This document shows positions 46,190 through 58,154 of a DNA stretch of 64,000 nucleotides, one piece after another. A program made the translations under genes and the position numbers. Within the stretch, counting starts at the first letter, position 1; each line of letters begins with the position of its first letter. The notes under the pieces are model-generated. The model was given only the letters and a program-made list of their open reading frames with translations, did not search any database and was not told where the DNA came from. The stretch lies in the NCBI GenBank assembly GCA_003508835.1, contig PUFA01000081.1, forward strand, positions 1,488,001 through 1,552,000, written 5' to 3'. The DNA is from Eonycteris spelaea. Its lineage: Eukaryota; Chordata; Mammalia; Chiroptera; Pteropodidae.

Positions 46190-47150
46190 CCATCACTTAC
46201 ACCACTTTTGGTTGCTCAGGGCTGCTTTCCAAAATTGCAGCTTAATAAGGTGTCATGGAAAAGCAGTCATCTTCTATTACAACATGCCTATATCATACAT
46301 TGTCTTATATTTAGTGAGTGTTCTGAATATACTTGAGTGAATTGACCTTTAATAATTATAATAAGTTGTGAAATTAGAATAAGTTGTGGAAATGAGATGT
46401 TGTGAGTCAAGAAAACAAAAACTAGAATTAAATACAATGACATTCCTTAAGGATTCTGCAACAGCTACTTAGGAATAAGATGGAAGATTGTGAAGCTGTC
46501 ACCTTTTTCTCATTCAGCCCTCCCTGTTTATTTTTGTGTTATTGTTTTAACCTCATATGACAATAAATAAGTGGGATAAAAAATTAAACATCAAAATAAA
46601 AAAATAACACAAGATGGTAATCCATTCAGTGCCCTGACACCTCATTTGAGATAATGCTCTGGAGAAAATGGATAAATTCTTCTGTGCTGACAATATAGAT
46701 CGGGAACTGCTCTATGGCAAGAGAAAACGACTTCAATTTTGTCTTGTCAATGGAAGTTAACCTTCTGTGTAACCTTACCAAGCTCCGTTCCCATCATGCA
46801 CACTGTGAAGGCTCTGAAACACTTCCACCTAATCAACTGCAAGATGCTGTTTACTTTAGAGGCCTTTAGGATCAGAAAATAAAATTTTTCAGGTGCCATG
46901 TGTCAGGATCTTGGAAAAAAAATCATTGTGTGGTATAGCAGAGATATCTAGACTTAAATCAGCAACAAGCTCTTATATTTGTCAATGATGCAAATATATA
47001 TGAAAGTCCCTTTAAAATTAATATTCCTCCAGCATTTTTAATCCTTCCTCTGTCAATTTAAAATGGCAATAGCACTCTGTCTGCCAAGCTGTTAACGAGA
47101 TTCATGATTCCTTCATTTGTTCTCTCAGTAACATTTGCTAAGCACCGATG
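46190..47150. other. Repeat-free sequence, possible conserved non-coding element at 46620-47090
   Basis: No transposon recognised. 46620-47090 is non-repetitive with several AT-rich homeobox-like words (aaaattaat, caatttaaaatgg, ctgttaacgag) and no coding frame. A regulatory role is speculation based on sequence texture. Confidence 0.25.
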
Positions 47151-47159
47151 GTGTGTTGG

Positions 47160-47530
47160 GGTGATGGAAACAGCAGTGCTCACAGAGTATCCCGTGTAAT
47201 CTTGACATTCCTACATGTTCTTGTACTTGGTGTGGGGTATGTAACTACTTTGGCCAATGGGCAGTGAGCAGATGTGCTATGCGTCATTTTCTATCTAAAG
47301 TATTTGGGAGGAGGCGATGAGAACCCCATATTGTCCTTCCCCTTGTAGCGATTCCAGAAGCTACATATTCCAGATGAGAGAATGGAAAGTGCCTGGGTCC
47401 CTGAGTTGCCCATTGGAAGAGAAGGTCCCGAGAAAGCTCCTGAACCCAGTGGTATTTACATAAAAAAAAATAAACTTCCATGTGGTAATCCCCTGAGGTT
47501 TCGGCTTGTTATACTTACTAATACAGTTGG
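47160..47530 (+). mobile_element. Possible LTR remnant
   Basis: 'gagagaatggaaagtgcctgggtccctgagttgcccattggaagagaag', 'aaaataaacttccatgtggtaatcccctgaggtttcggcttgttata' and the end 'cttactaatacag' resemble the 3' half of a common mammalian LTR-like repeat (ending TGACTAATACAG). L2-like text ('gcattgggctagacttgtg ... ccctgcccta') follows. Confidence 0.45.
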
Positions 47531-47599
47531 GCATTGGGCTAGACTTGTGAAAGAGGAAAAATAATATAAATCCCTGCCCTAATTTATTCAAATCAAAGG

Positions 47600-50500
47600 A
47601 AACTGAAAATAAACATATAAATTATGGGCATTAGTCTTTTATAAATATGTTTTCTTAGATTAGCTTAAACCACCTCAATTCACATTCAGATCTCCCTACT
47701 TACTAGTAATGAAGGCATTCTATTTGGTTGAAAGCCTTCCATTAGTTTAAAAGCTCCAATTGTTGAACCATCAATGTCTATATGAGTGTAATAAAGGACA
47801 GAATAACTAAGTGCTGTAAGTGGAAGCTATAGCCATATTAACATTCATGAGTTTACCCACCACAGTTCCATTCATAGTCATTTAGAAATATAAATACAAT
47901 AATAAAATTTTAACTTACAAAGAAGCCAAATGTTCCCCATCCCCCTTCAAATGACAACTAAGTCTGGGGTATCAGTTTCTTTATGACATCTCAATTCTGC
48001 TCTAATTATTATAGGAAGAAACACTATTAGAGAGTTATCAAATACAGCAAATGCAATTTATTGGGAATTATAATTATAACTTACATACCTGTTGACACAT
48101 ACTTCTACCAAATGTTACCTTTAAAAGGGAAAATATATTTATCTGTCAACACAACCGAAAGAAATATAAATTTCGAGCTGTTAAAAGGAAAAACACACTT
48201 TAGAAATCCCCATGTGTATATTTTAGCATCATTTAATGAAAATTTTGCATAAAGTAATAGAGCCAATATGGTATCATGGTGTGAGTACATTTACAGCCCT
48301 AAAGATCCACTTACGTGAACGAACACAGACATCTCTTAACCCCTCAAAGCATAACTTCCCTCTCCTCAGAAAGCTACACATTAATTCAAATTTATTCACT
48401 TCATAAGGTCTAGGCAAATGGAATTCAGATAAGCTCATCTAGCAATAGAGTTACCTATGGTTGGAGGTAGAATAAAATGAGAATGTCTATTAGCTTTTCA
48501 ACTACTCTGGAGAATGAATCCTGTGTACAATTTTTTGAAAAAAGATGTAAAGGTTGGTCTTGTGAAAACAAACAGCTGTGGAAAAACTGAGCACAGTTAT
48601 CAATCACATGCCTGGGCTGTTTGAAGTCTTTGATCTCTCCCAAAGAAGCTACAGAAGCCAAGTCACCTAGAAGCCACCTCAAATTCCAGGGCCATTGTGG
48701 AATATTAGCCACAGGTTTTCCAGGGGGTAGGGATGGAGATCACACAACTTACCCATCTGCTTGAGGTTTCCAAGAAATCCTGCAGGCATCCTAGGAACAC
48801 ACTGAAAACACAACTCCACTCAACTATACAAATGAAACACCAGAGGGGAATGAAGGTTTGGGGGAAGCTGGCGATTGTCCCAAAACTTTAAAAGACAAAA
48901 TATATATGTGGCTTCTCACTGCATGTCTTTCCTGTTTCATCACCCAATGTAGCCTAGCCAGAGGCCACTTTTTCATGTCTGACCTCTACATTCCCCTTCC
49001 TGGAAGCAATAGTAGAAGTGCTGTCCACCCCGGGAACTTGGGTTCCAGGAGGTCTTCAAGAAATGAGCATCTCCAGACCTGTGCTTCTCCCAGACAGAAG
49101 CAAAGCCACACACAGAGCCAGAAAGTGTCCCAGGACATAGGGATTCCTGTGGTCATCACGAGAGGAGTGACCTCAGGCCTGAGTCATAAGGCTGGGGTTT
49201 TCTGCTCTGGATTGTTTTTTCACCTTGGTGAGTCTTCAGCCTTCTGAACCCATGTCTTCACATCTGTCAACAAGGTATTTCCACTAGATGATCCAAGGGG
49301 TCCATACACTTCAGATTTTAGAGTTTGTTCCCAGTGTTTTCAGGCATTTAACACCATCCAGCACCTTGGTATATGGAAACACAAGTCTATGTTTCCCACC
49401 AAAACTGTCCCAAAACAGAAAAGAAATTAAAGTATCCCTGGAAATCAGGAGGCAGACCAAGGTGACCAGCCACAATCATTAAACTCTTAAAAGTTCCATG
49501 TATTAGCTTAAATTTTTCATGCACATTTCATATTCTATAATTTATTTGTTTACAGCCCAGCTCTTGTGGTTTTTCTTATTAAAAGATCTCATTTCAGCAA
49601 TCAAAATGGGTACTTACTACTACTACCCAGTAACCGAAAACAGCACTGGTGGTTGACTAAGGCACTACAATACGACAACAAAGCACAATGAGGTGATTCA
49701 AAAGTAGAGGGAGTTTTTAATGTGGATATAGGCTCAGTGGCTTCACATCTACATGGCTCTATACAAAGCAACAACAATCTCAACAAAAAATTTTATCTTT
49801 AAAACCAAGAGAAGAGGCATAATGAGAAATCAAGAAATCCATTCTCAAGGTTCGTAATCTCAGTGTGTTTGTTGGGGGATTGTTTGTATTATAAATATAC
49901 AGGTTAGAAGGAAGTTTTAAACCTTATATAGACTCTACTTGTATGAGCCTATGTAGAGGTAGTATGGGGATGAGCAGTTTCCTGTGATTTTCATATTCTG
50001 ACAAACAATTGAAAGGAGAAAAAATTCTCCTCTCAATTAAAAATTTTAGAAGGATAAGACATCTGGCTAAACAGATGAAATTCCCAGAATTCCAAAGATG
50101 GTAGGATGTTTGATTGAATAATGAGTACCAGCTGCCCATTGAGCATGTATTACTGTAATATCTTAAAATACATAACTCAATCATTTGCTTTCAAGTGTCT
50201 GTCCACATATTTAATAACAATGCTCAATTTCTTCTTTTAATGAAACTTAGCAAAATAATGTCTATCAATGACAGTTCTGTGCCTACAGCACACATGGATT
50301 AATATGAAACCTTCTCTCCTACGAGTTCTGATGTCTCCAAGAAGGAAGAAAGAGGTAGGTGCTACTGCACACCTCAGGACTCCACCACTTTCATGATACA
50401 ATCCAAATTGGGGGGAAATATGGAGAATTGAGCCAGGAGAAGGTTTCAGTAAGTTCTATAACTAAGCTTTCCCAAACTCCAGTCTTTCTTGTGCCATGAT

Positions 50501-50735
50501 CAATTTCTTTGTACTACTTCACCTGCTTTGTTTATTAATAATTTTGTTATGCTGTCATTTTAAAATTTAAATATACTTTTTTTAAAAAAAGTAAAAATTT
50601 TATAAAGGGAAAATTTATATCATGAGCAATAAAGTAGAAAGAAACCATATCAAATACAATAAAAACAAGCAGTGGTATAACTTTAGTTAACTATAACTGC
50701 TTGCTCTCTCAGTTAAAAATGGAGATAATCAAGAA
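47600..50735. other. Unassigned intronic sequence
   Basis: About 3 kb with no repeat I can name. The 129-codon plus-strand frame (48858-49247) shows no recognised domain or splice context. Confidence 0.4.
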
Positions 50736-50739
50736 TTAG

Positions 50740-51135
50740 AAAGACGTTTGACATTTATTAACATTAAATTGAGGCTTTCTTCTTGAGGTTGTCAGATAGA
50801 GGATCCACTGAGGAGCTTAATTTTAGAAAGGGTCAGATATGAAGTACAGAAATCTCCAGGAACTACGTGGAGATTAGATTGAAAAAAGACAACTAGAAGA
50901 CAAGCTGGAGACTGTGGCAGAAATCCAGGCGAAAGACAATGATGGCTTAAACAAGATGGTGCCATGGGGTAGAGAGAAATGGACAAGCAAGAGAGATGGT
51001 GAATTTTGAAAAAAGTTGGTGGCCGATTAATATGGGGAGCACAGGAGGTGCTCAAGATGATTCTAAGATTTCTGGTTTGTATAAATGAATGCATGGTGGA
51101 GCTGTTCTCAGAGAAAGGAAACACAAGAAGAGAAG
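50740..51135 (-). repeat. L2 LINE fragment, antisense
   Basis: 'gactgtggcagaaatccaggcgaaagacaatgatggcttaaacaagatggtgcc', 'ggtagagagaaatggacaag' and 'aagatgattctaagatttctggtttg' match the antisense L2 interior. Confidence 0.75.
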
Positions 51136-51184
51136 CAGGTTGGGGTGGGGAAAAGGACAGCTGTTCACTTTTAAATGGTGGATA

Positions 51185-51410
51185 ACCATGTAGGCCCTAG
51201 AGTCAGGCTATGTGGCTTCAAATCCCTGCTCTGCCACTTACTACATATAATTGTAATGACCATGATCAAGATACTAATCCATTTTATTCTCAGTTTCCCA
51301 ATCTCAGAAAATTGAGGATAGTTCTTTCCTCATAGGGTAAGGTACTCTATCCAGATACCTAACTAATCACTTTACATATGAGCCAATATCCTATGAGTAT
51401 TAGTACTGGT
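51185..51410 (+). repeat. MIR SINE, long copy
   Basis: Sense MIR: 'gtaggccctagagtcaggctatgtggcttcaaatccctgctctgccacttactacatataattgtaatgaccatgatcaag', then 'tctcagtttcccaatctcagaaaattgaggata'. Confidence 0.85.
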
Positions 51411-51757
51411 ATCATTCCTAGCAACCCAATTTACCCTGATAATATTGCTGGTCAACAATCATACCCAGAATGACCAATATGAACTCTGGGCTGGTCTCTG
51501 CTGACCTTCCCCAATAGGCCCAGCCTTCCCTCGTGATGATCCCTGATGAGGGCATCTAGCTACTAAATTGCCATTGATGGGAAGCAGTTTGCCACTCCAA
51601 AACATGCCTGGGATATTGATTATTTAAAGTTGGTTATTTTTAAGAAAAGAAAGACTCAAGAAAAACCTTTGATATTCCCATAACTGCTAAAATAATTTAG
51701 ATAGAGGACCTGCTCCGGTAAGGAAATATTATCATAGATAACTATAGTTTAATATGA

Positions 51758-52106
51758 ACTTGTGTGTGATAGGGAAGAAACAAACAAGGCCCATTTGTTC
51801 AAAGTCCTCTTTGTGTCCCATTGTTAAAGATGGCCAGCAAACATTTATTTACCAAATATTTGCTTTTCCATCTCCATGTGAATTGCCATCCTGCCCTTTG
51901 AAGTCTCAAACCACAACCTCCTCCTTAGCTCAGAATGGCATATAAGCTTTAACTGCCTCATATGTCTTTAGGTCCCCTCCCCCAATATGTATATAAGTAA
52001 AAAATTTGGTCGTCTTTTCTTGTTAATGTGTCTTATGCTAATTTGATGTTCAGTCGAGTCAGAAGAGCTTAGAAGAGTAGAAGTAAAATTATTTTTCTTC
52101 CCTACA
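51758..52106 (+). mobile_element. Solo LTR of an ERVL-type endogenous retrovirus (probable)
   Basis: LTR-like organisation: a TG start ('tgtgtgataggg'), 'ccagcaaacatttatttaccaaatatttgcttttcc', 'gtctcaaaccacaacctcctccttagctcagaatggcatataagc' (a TATA-like element), 'taagtaaaaaatttggtcgtcttttcttgttaatgtgtcttatg', and a CA end ('cttccctaca'). No target duplication or internal viral sequence was found. The family name is not certain. Confidence 0.65.
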
Positions 52107-52188
52107 CCATCCTATCTACTGCTTCGTTATAACCAGACTTGAGAGAGGTGTCTGTGTTCCTATCTACCACATCTTACATCTCTAAAGA

Positions 52189-52215
52189 GTAAAAAAAAAA
52201 AAAAAAAAAAAAAAA
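52189..52215 (+). repeat. Poly(A) tract
   Basis: About 26 uninterrupted A. The 80 bp in front do not match a SINE that I know. It could be the tail of an unrecognised retroposon or a simple mononucleotide expansion. Positions 52216-53290 hold nothing else assignable. Confidence 0.9.
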
Positions 52216-53294
52216 GGCATTATTGAAGCTTTAAAATTTATAAAACTGCCTTCAAGTAAAGAAATTTAGTTATAAACTAAAAGCTCTGGTTTTCTTTGGT
52301 TTGATTCTCAAAGCAGAATTGAACTCTCTATAGAGTTAGAGGTAGAAAATAATAGTTGATCTTGGTGGGACTGGGGCCTCAGCAGCTCCCCCATGAACCC
52401 TAATAAAGCCCAAGAAAAGCAATGAGACCTCCTAAGCATGTTGGCTAATTTTCTTAAAAGGACATTTCTTCATTTGTTCTGTACCAAAATCTCAAAGCAA
52501 AACAAAGCCCCCGCATCCCCAAAAAAGCTCTTTGTTCCTGTTTTCTTCCTTGCTGAAACAGAGACTTTTCATACCATTTGCAATTTTGCTGAGAGAGGAA
52601 ATTCAATAATTTTGTTCTTCAAAAAGCAGAACACAGGCAAACCTTGGAGAATTCTACCGTAGATTAAATCAAAACTCTACTGCTCATGGGGAGTGTATTC
52701 TTTCCTTTGCAATGGGAATAGCTGTAGTGACAGTAATCCGGGAGCAAAGATTGGTACCACCAACCTTTGTCCTAGGCTCCACAGGGCAATCTCTATCACC
52801 TGAGTTTGCTTCATTCATTTCCAATTTTGCCACTACTTAAGGCAGTATTTTGCCTAGATTTCTCTTTAATTAGTTCTCCTAAGTGTCTGTGCTGAGAATT
52901 GGAATGAAAAGTTTGATACCGACATCATCAGTATAGAGTAACTCTGCAAATAAAGACTGGTGGTTATAACGTATTTACAAGGTCCACTAATGTTACCACT
53001 GGATTACAAAGGCATCCTGTCAGTTACATTGCCCACTCTCCTAAAGCTTCAATCAAAAGACAGAAACTCAGTATCCAAAGGGATGTATGCAGTAGACAGT
53101 GTTCATCCTGGAAGTCAACCTCATTGAAGCAATGAATTCAGTTTGAACTTAAATTATTCTTCTAAGTGCATTGAATCCTGGTGACCTAGACCACATCTTT
53201 CTTGTGTCTGAGCCCAAAAGTCTTATTTTCCCCTGTTCCCTTTCTTCCTTCTTGTATTTCTTTCTTTCTCTCTTAATCTTTCTTGCTCCCTTCT

Positions 53295-53475
53295 TTTATG
53301 AACCTCCTTCAATTACAGCCAACATTTGCTAAGTACTTGCATGCCAGATGCTCTGCTAAATGCTTTTATGCATCTCTTGATATAATTATACAAATACAAG
53401 GTGTTGTCTTAGTTCACAAGGGCTGCTATAACAAATACCCTTTTTTAAGACTAGTGACTTATAAACCACCACACA
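53295..53475 (-). repeat. MIR fragment followed by a MaLR LTR end, both antisense
   Basis: 53310-53395 resembles the antisense MIR end ('aacatttgctaagtacttgcatgccagatgctctgctaaatgc'). 53405-53475 ('gtcttagttcacaagggctgctataacaaataccc' and 'gacttataaaccacc') is the reverse complement of the 3' end of an MST/MLT1-type LTR. Confidence 0.6.
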
Positions 53476-54480
53476 GAAAGGAGCTCACATGGGTTGTCAA
53501 GGGCAGCCCACAGAGTTGGTGCCTCTTGCCAGTTCCAATTGGTTAGACCCATTCAGATACCCCTCGGTACTCTGCTTTGAACTTATTTTCCTGGAGACAG
53601 ATCAACTGAGGCAGTGGTCTATATGCTTTTGCCAGCCAGGATTCCTATTGTTTATTTGATATGGGGAAAATCCTACCCTGGACTCCTCACTCTAAAACAA
53701 AACATGAAAAATAGACACTTTTCAATTTAAAAGTTAATTAAAGTTGATTTTTAGGACTGAAAATTTCATGGTGCTTCCAGCAAATAGGCTACAAACCACA
53801 GGATGGCAAAATCCACCAGGACTCTAAACTTTTCTTTTTAGATGATCCTTGTTTCTCAACCCAAAGACAACACCACAAAATGATGAAGCAAACCTTTCAA
53901 CATGGAATTACCTACAAAATCTCAACCAACTGTCCCAAACTTTTGAAGGGCACTCACTTTCTAGTTACACTTATAATTACAGTGTTGGGTAACTAATGAA
54001 ACTCAATACAGTTCAGAAATCACAACATTATAATGAGGTGGTTCACTTTTTACAACTATTTTATATTGATTGTACTAACCTTCTTCTTTTAAACTTTTCC
54101 ACATGTTTAAATCTGTTTTCTCTAAAAAATAAGTAACTTTTTTTTTTTTTTACCCAAGACCCCAAAAGAAATAAACACTATATATGAATAACACTTGTAC
54201 TGTTACTGATCACTGCCAGCCATTGAGGGGAAAAAGTTGGCCCAGATCAGCAGACTTCTCTTCCTTCCAAAAATAAAAAAGGCAACAACATCAGCATAAT
54301 TTACTGCTTTCTTACTTTTCTTCTCTGTTAGGTTGTGGCTTTCTTAGTCATAACAGGCAGTATAACCAGAGTAATACTGATATTATACTGAAGGAATCCT
54401 GAAATTATCAGAGGTAAAACTAAATTAATTTGATAATTTATTTAAAATTTTTTCAATTTTCTCCTTGATTTAGTACCATA
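53476..54480. other. Unassigned intronic sequence
   Basis: No assignable repeat or exon. A T run occurs at 54138-54151. Confidence 0.4.
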
Positions 54481-54516
54481 GATGATAGGTAGGTAGGTAG
54501 GTAGGTAGACAGATAG

Positions 54517-54551
<35 letters not shown>
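54481..54551 (+). repeat. (GTAG)n-(GATA)n compound microsatellite
   Basis: Five GGTA units are followed by an imperfect block and about eight GATA units. Confidence 0.95.
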
Positions 54552-54552
<1 letters not shown>

Positions 54553-54567
54553 TTATATAACACCTAC

Positions 54568-55122
54568 TATAGTAGTAAGAATTCTAAAGATGGCCCATCC
54601 AAAATTCCTGTCCTCTAATTATTCAATTAAACATTAATCTATGGGTATTTTGCCAATGAACTCTCAAATGAAATTTCAAGTCAGTTGACCCTAAAATATG
54701 AGATTTGGGCCTTTAAAAGTAGAGAGGTTCCCCCCCCCAGCAGTTGGCAGAAGAAGAAATCAGACATATTTGAAGCACAAAAAGAATACGATATGCCCTT
54801 GAAGATTCTGAAGATAAAGGGGCCAAAGGGAAGCTTCTAGGAGTTGAGAGCAGCCCCAGATGACAGCCAACTAAGTAGGTGGGACCCCAGTCCTACAACC
54901 ACATGAAATTTAATTCTGCCAACAACTTGAATGAGCTTGGAAATTGATTCTTCCCAGAGCCTCTAGATGAAACATAGCCCAGCCAACACCTTGATTTCAG
55001 CCCTGTGGAAACCAGAAAACCAGTCAAGCCTACCCAGACTTCTGACCTACAGAACTGCGAGATAATAAATTGGTATTGTTTTAAGAGCTGTGGCAATTTG
55101 TTATGCACCAATAGAAATACAC
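54568..55122 (+). mobile_element. MLT1-type (ERVL-MaLR) solo LTR
   Basis: Full MLT1 organisation: the start 'tatagtagtaagaattctaaagatggccc', 'atttgggcctttaaaagtagagagg', 'caacaccttgatttcagccctgtggaaacc', 'cttctgacctacagaactgcgagataataaatt' with its poly(A) signal, and 'gtggcaatttgttatgcaccaatagaaata' at the 3' end. The flanks cctac and cctga may be a decayed 5-bp duplication. Confidence 0.85.
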
Positions 55123-55478
55123 CTGACTAGGTGTATTACTCTGTGCTAGGTTCCCAGATGAAATGTACAGACTTCGATGTCATCAGTATTTGAGCAGTTT
55201 TCCTCCCAGAACATAAACTAAGAGCATCCCTTCCTTCTACCAGTCCAAAGAGTTGTATGGGATAAAGTTCTTTAGTGAAGTGTTACAAGAAAGGCCAGAA
55301 GCAAATGTATAACAGGGAGTGGTCCATTTAGATGACAGATAGCAGACTGAAAGCCTGCTAGGACTCAGCAGATTGGGAGATAACACAGCATTCTGGAAGA
55401 ATGACCTTTCACTAAACAACAGGGATTAGTCAAGCATTGGGCTAAGAATTAACCTGAGATATTTTGAGGATTAAATTA

Positions 55479-55567
55479 AAAGGAAGGAAGGAAGGAAGGA
55501 AGAAAGGAAGGAAGGAAGGAAGGAAGGAAGGAAGGAAGGAAGGAAGGAAGGAAGGAAGGAAAGGAAG
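55479..55567 (+). repeat. (GGAA)n microsatellite
   Basis: About 21 GGAA units with a single early interruption (gaagaaagg). The minus-strand frame reads as PSFL repeats and is spurious. Confidence 0.97.
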
Positions 55568-55569
55568 CT

Positions 55570-56060
55570 GTATTAGTTATTAGAGCCCGAATTCTTAAAT
55601 CTAATTGGTTTAAACAAACAGGGAAATGTATTATGTGACAAAGAAGAAACCTCAAGTTAGGGCAGACTAAGGCTGGTTCACTCACTAGTGACTTTGAAGA
55701 CCCAGATTATTTCCATCTCTTCATTCTGCCAATCTGTGGTGTTTGCATTCAGAAACAATGCTGTCCAGAGGAAGAAGATTAGGATCAGGGAACATTTTCC
55801 CAGAGGGTTCCTTTCAGATTTCCCTCAAGTTTCATTGCCCAGATTTTGGTCTCATACTAAGCCTAAACCAATCATGTGTAAAGGCAACAAAGGAAGGATA
55901 AACTTCCCCGAAAAAGAAGAGACACCTAGAAAAGCATACAGGGTTTCCTGGAGAAGGAGCAAATTCATAAATCGAATCATGGTTCCACCGACATGGAAGA
56001 GATGGGTAAGGATGCTGGGTGTGCAATCAAGAGTATCTTGTGTAGAATCTCTGAGAATAG
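55570..56060 (+). repeat. Old interspersed repeat, family not named (copy 1)
   Basis: 'aattggtttaaacaaacagggaaatgtattatg', 'aagttagggcagactaaggctggttcac', 'cccagattatttccatctcttcattctgccaat' and 'agcctaaaccaatcatgtgtaaaggcaac' recur in many mammalian introns, and a related copy lies at 56.9 kb. The 164-codon plus-strand frame here (55688-56182) is therefore repeat-derived and not supported as a gene. Confidence 0.5.
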
Positions 56061-56075
56061 GGCTGGTCCAAAGTA

Positions 56076-56246
56076 CAGTGTCCCTCCATATCCATGGTTC
56101 CAGGACCCCCTCGGATATCAAAATCTGGAGATGCTTAAGTCACCTAGTTGGCTCTCTGTATCTGCAGATTCTGCATCTATAGATTCAACCACAATTGAAT
56201 CCTTAGATGCAGAACCTTAGAACCTTCAGATATGAAGGGCCGACTG
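56076..56246 (+). mobile_element. Tigger-family MITE (MER2-like)
   Basis: The terminal repeats are 'cagtgtccctccatatcc' and 'gatatgaagggccgactg', flanked by TA on both sides (56074-56075 and 56247-56248). The internal 'atggttccaggaccccctcggatatcaaaatctggagatgc' is diagnostic of the Tigger1/MER2 ends. Only the two ends remain (171 bp). Confidence 0.9.
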
Positions 56247-56259
56247 TACACCCTTAAAT

Positions 56260-56460
56260 TTTAGCTGTAACATTCATTGTTTATGCCTTATCTCACTTCA
56301 TCCTCACAATGATTCTACAGGAAAGTTGTTACTGTTATTGTTGTTAAAATATTAAAGATAAATAAAACACATTTCAAAGAGACGAAGTTATCCATTCAAG
56401 AAACACTCCTAGCAGAATCAGGATTTAGATCCATGTCCATGTGACACCAATTGATTCAGA
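56260..56460 (-). repeat. MIR SINE fragment
   Basis: Antisense MIR: 'cttcatcctcacaatgattctacaggaaagttgttactgttattg', then 'cattcaagaaacactcctagcagaatcaggatttagatccatgtcc'. Confidence 0.65.
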
Positions 56461-56889
56461 CAAAGCATTTTCTCTGCTGGAAAAGTATAGCTTCGAAGTT
56501 AGTACAAATTTTTCTAGCTTCTTTCAACCAGTATGGGTGACTATGACATAAATTTGAATGAGAATTTGGACTACTGTGGGGACAAGACATTGATGAGGCC
56601 CCATGCTACAAACCCAGCCTTTATAAAAGAAGAGAACACTGGAACAGACTGAAAGGGGAAAATACAAACTCTGTGGAAAACACAATTCACTCCCAAGTGG
56701 AACCCTGGGGCTTCTTCAGACTGCTTCCCTGATCCTACTTTGCCCTTGTAAAAAAGGAGATGCAAAGATCCACACTGCCAGATGTTTTTCTTCCACCACC
56801 AATGTTCCAGTGTTGCTTCAAAGTATTATTACAGCTGAGACTGGATTGAAGCAAAAAGATTTTTTTCTTTAAATGTCTGTGTCTTAGAG

Positions 56890-57470
56890 AAAGAGAGATG
56901 GCATGCTGTGACAGGAATGCTGCAGTTACAAGTGACAGGGAAAAAGAAAAGAAAAGAACTTAGGCCAACTGCTTTAAGTAAAGAGCAAGAATGCACTGGT
57001 TCATGTAACTGAGGTGTCCAGAGGTATGTCTGATCTCAAGGCACAGCTGGATATGACAAAGCCTCAAATAATGTCATCTGGATTCTGTCACACCCTTGTC
57101 TCTAGCTCTGCTTTTTCTGTGTAGGCTTTCTCCACAGAACAGCAGGATGGCCCTCAAGGCCTAGGCTTAACTTTTGTAGTACAAGACAGCATGCCTTCCC
57201 TAGATCAGCAAAATCTTAAGACTGGGCCCTGACTGGCTCTAACAGGGTCATATATCCATCCTTGACCCAATCTCTGGGTCCAGGAAAACATGATGCTTTG
57301 ACTGTCCAGACAACCCTGTGGGCTGCGTTGGGGAATAGTGGGTCCCCAAGGAAAATTAGGGAGATATTACTAAAAGAGGGAGGAATGGATACTGGGTGGG
57401 CAAACCGCCAACGTCCACCATATGGCCTGATGCTTACACCCTCAATAAGATAGCTTACTTCTTACAGTGA
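56890..57470 (+). repeat. Old interspersed repeat, family not named (copy 2)
   Basis: 'gctgcagttacaagtgacaggg', 'tggttcatgtaactgaggtgtccagaggtatgtctgatctcaaggcacagctgg', 'tcaaataatgtcatctggattctgtc', 'cctgactggctctaac' and 'ggtccccaaggaaaattagggagatattactaaaagagg' follow the same consensus as copy 1 at 55.6 kb. Confidence 0.55.
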
Positions 57471-57889
57471 TATGCTTCTTACAGTCATATTACTGCCAAC
57501 CTGGATGGCAACCCAAAATTCCATTACCAGGCGTGAAGTCATGTGTGTCAAATGAGTTAAAGTCAAAGAACAAAGACAGTTATACCAAATTTCCTTCTCA
57601 CCAATCATTAAGAGTAGTTTGAAAGATGTTTTTTATCCCATTCTTATCAGATTCTTATCAGACTTAACCTTACAAGACCCTGCAAAATCACCACTTTTCA
57701 AAGTTAAAAACTATCAAGTATCAACAATTTCATATGATTCATCCTAAAATGATGAATGGATTCTGTCTAACTTCACCAAGCCCACCCATGTTAAGATTTA
57801 GAACTCATGCCAGGCCTTTAACTCTAGCCCTAAAAGTTTAATACCAAGTATTTTAATGGATTATCTTGAAAACAAAAAAAAACTATGCA
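57471..57889. other. Unassigned intronic sequence
   Basis: No repeat family or exon recognised. Confidence 0.4.
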
Positions 57890-58110
57890 AAGTTATAATA
57901 ATGAAAAAATCAGCAGTCGCCTGCTATGGGGCCTGGGATAAGGAGACTGACTACAAGAGGTACAGGAGAACTTCAGGGGTAAAAGAAATGTCCTGTATAA
58001 TCCTTGTGGTGGTGGCTATACAACTTTTTGAGCACATCTGAGCACATTTGTCAAAATTCATCAAATCGTAATTTTCCACTTAAAAGTGATGAATTTTATT
58101 CCATGTAAAT
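57890..58110 (+). mobile_element. L1 (L1ME-like) 3' end fragment
   Basis: Diverged L1 3' UTR: 'ggtacaggagaacttcaggggtaaaagaaatgtcctgtataatccttgtggtggtggctatac', then 'catttgtcaaaattcatcaaatcgtaattttccacttaaaagtgatgaattttattccatgtaaat'. It runs directly into an inverted repeat. Confidence 0.75.
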
Positions 58111-58144
58111 TATACTTCACCAAAGCTGACTTTGGTGAAGTATA
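58111..58144. repeat. Perfect 15-bp fold-back inverted repeat at the L1 3' end
   Basis: The left arm tatacttcaccaaag (58111-58125), a 4-nt loop ctga and the right arm ctttggtgaagtata (58130-58144) are perfectly complementary. The left arm is ordinary L1 tail sequence; the right arm replaces the expected continuation and is followed by (AAAC)n. This suggests a template-switch or snap-back event rather than a regulatory site. Confidence 0.95.
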
Positions 58145-58154
58145 AACAAACAAA

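Noticed and set aside
52189..52215. Poly(A) as the tail of a processed pseudogene or SINE
   Set aside because: The 80-350 bp upstream match an LTR and unassigned sequence, with no coding remnant, tRNA-like promoter boxes or flanking duplication found.
55688..56182. 164-codon plus-strand open frame
   Set aside because: It overlaps an old interspersed repeat and a Tigger MITE. No splice sites or known domain.
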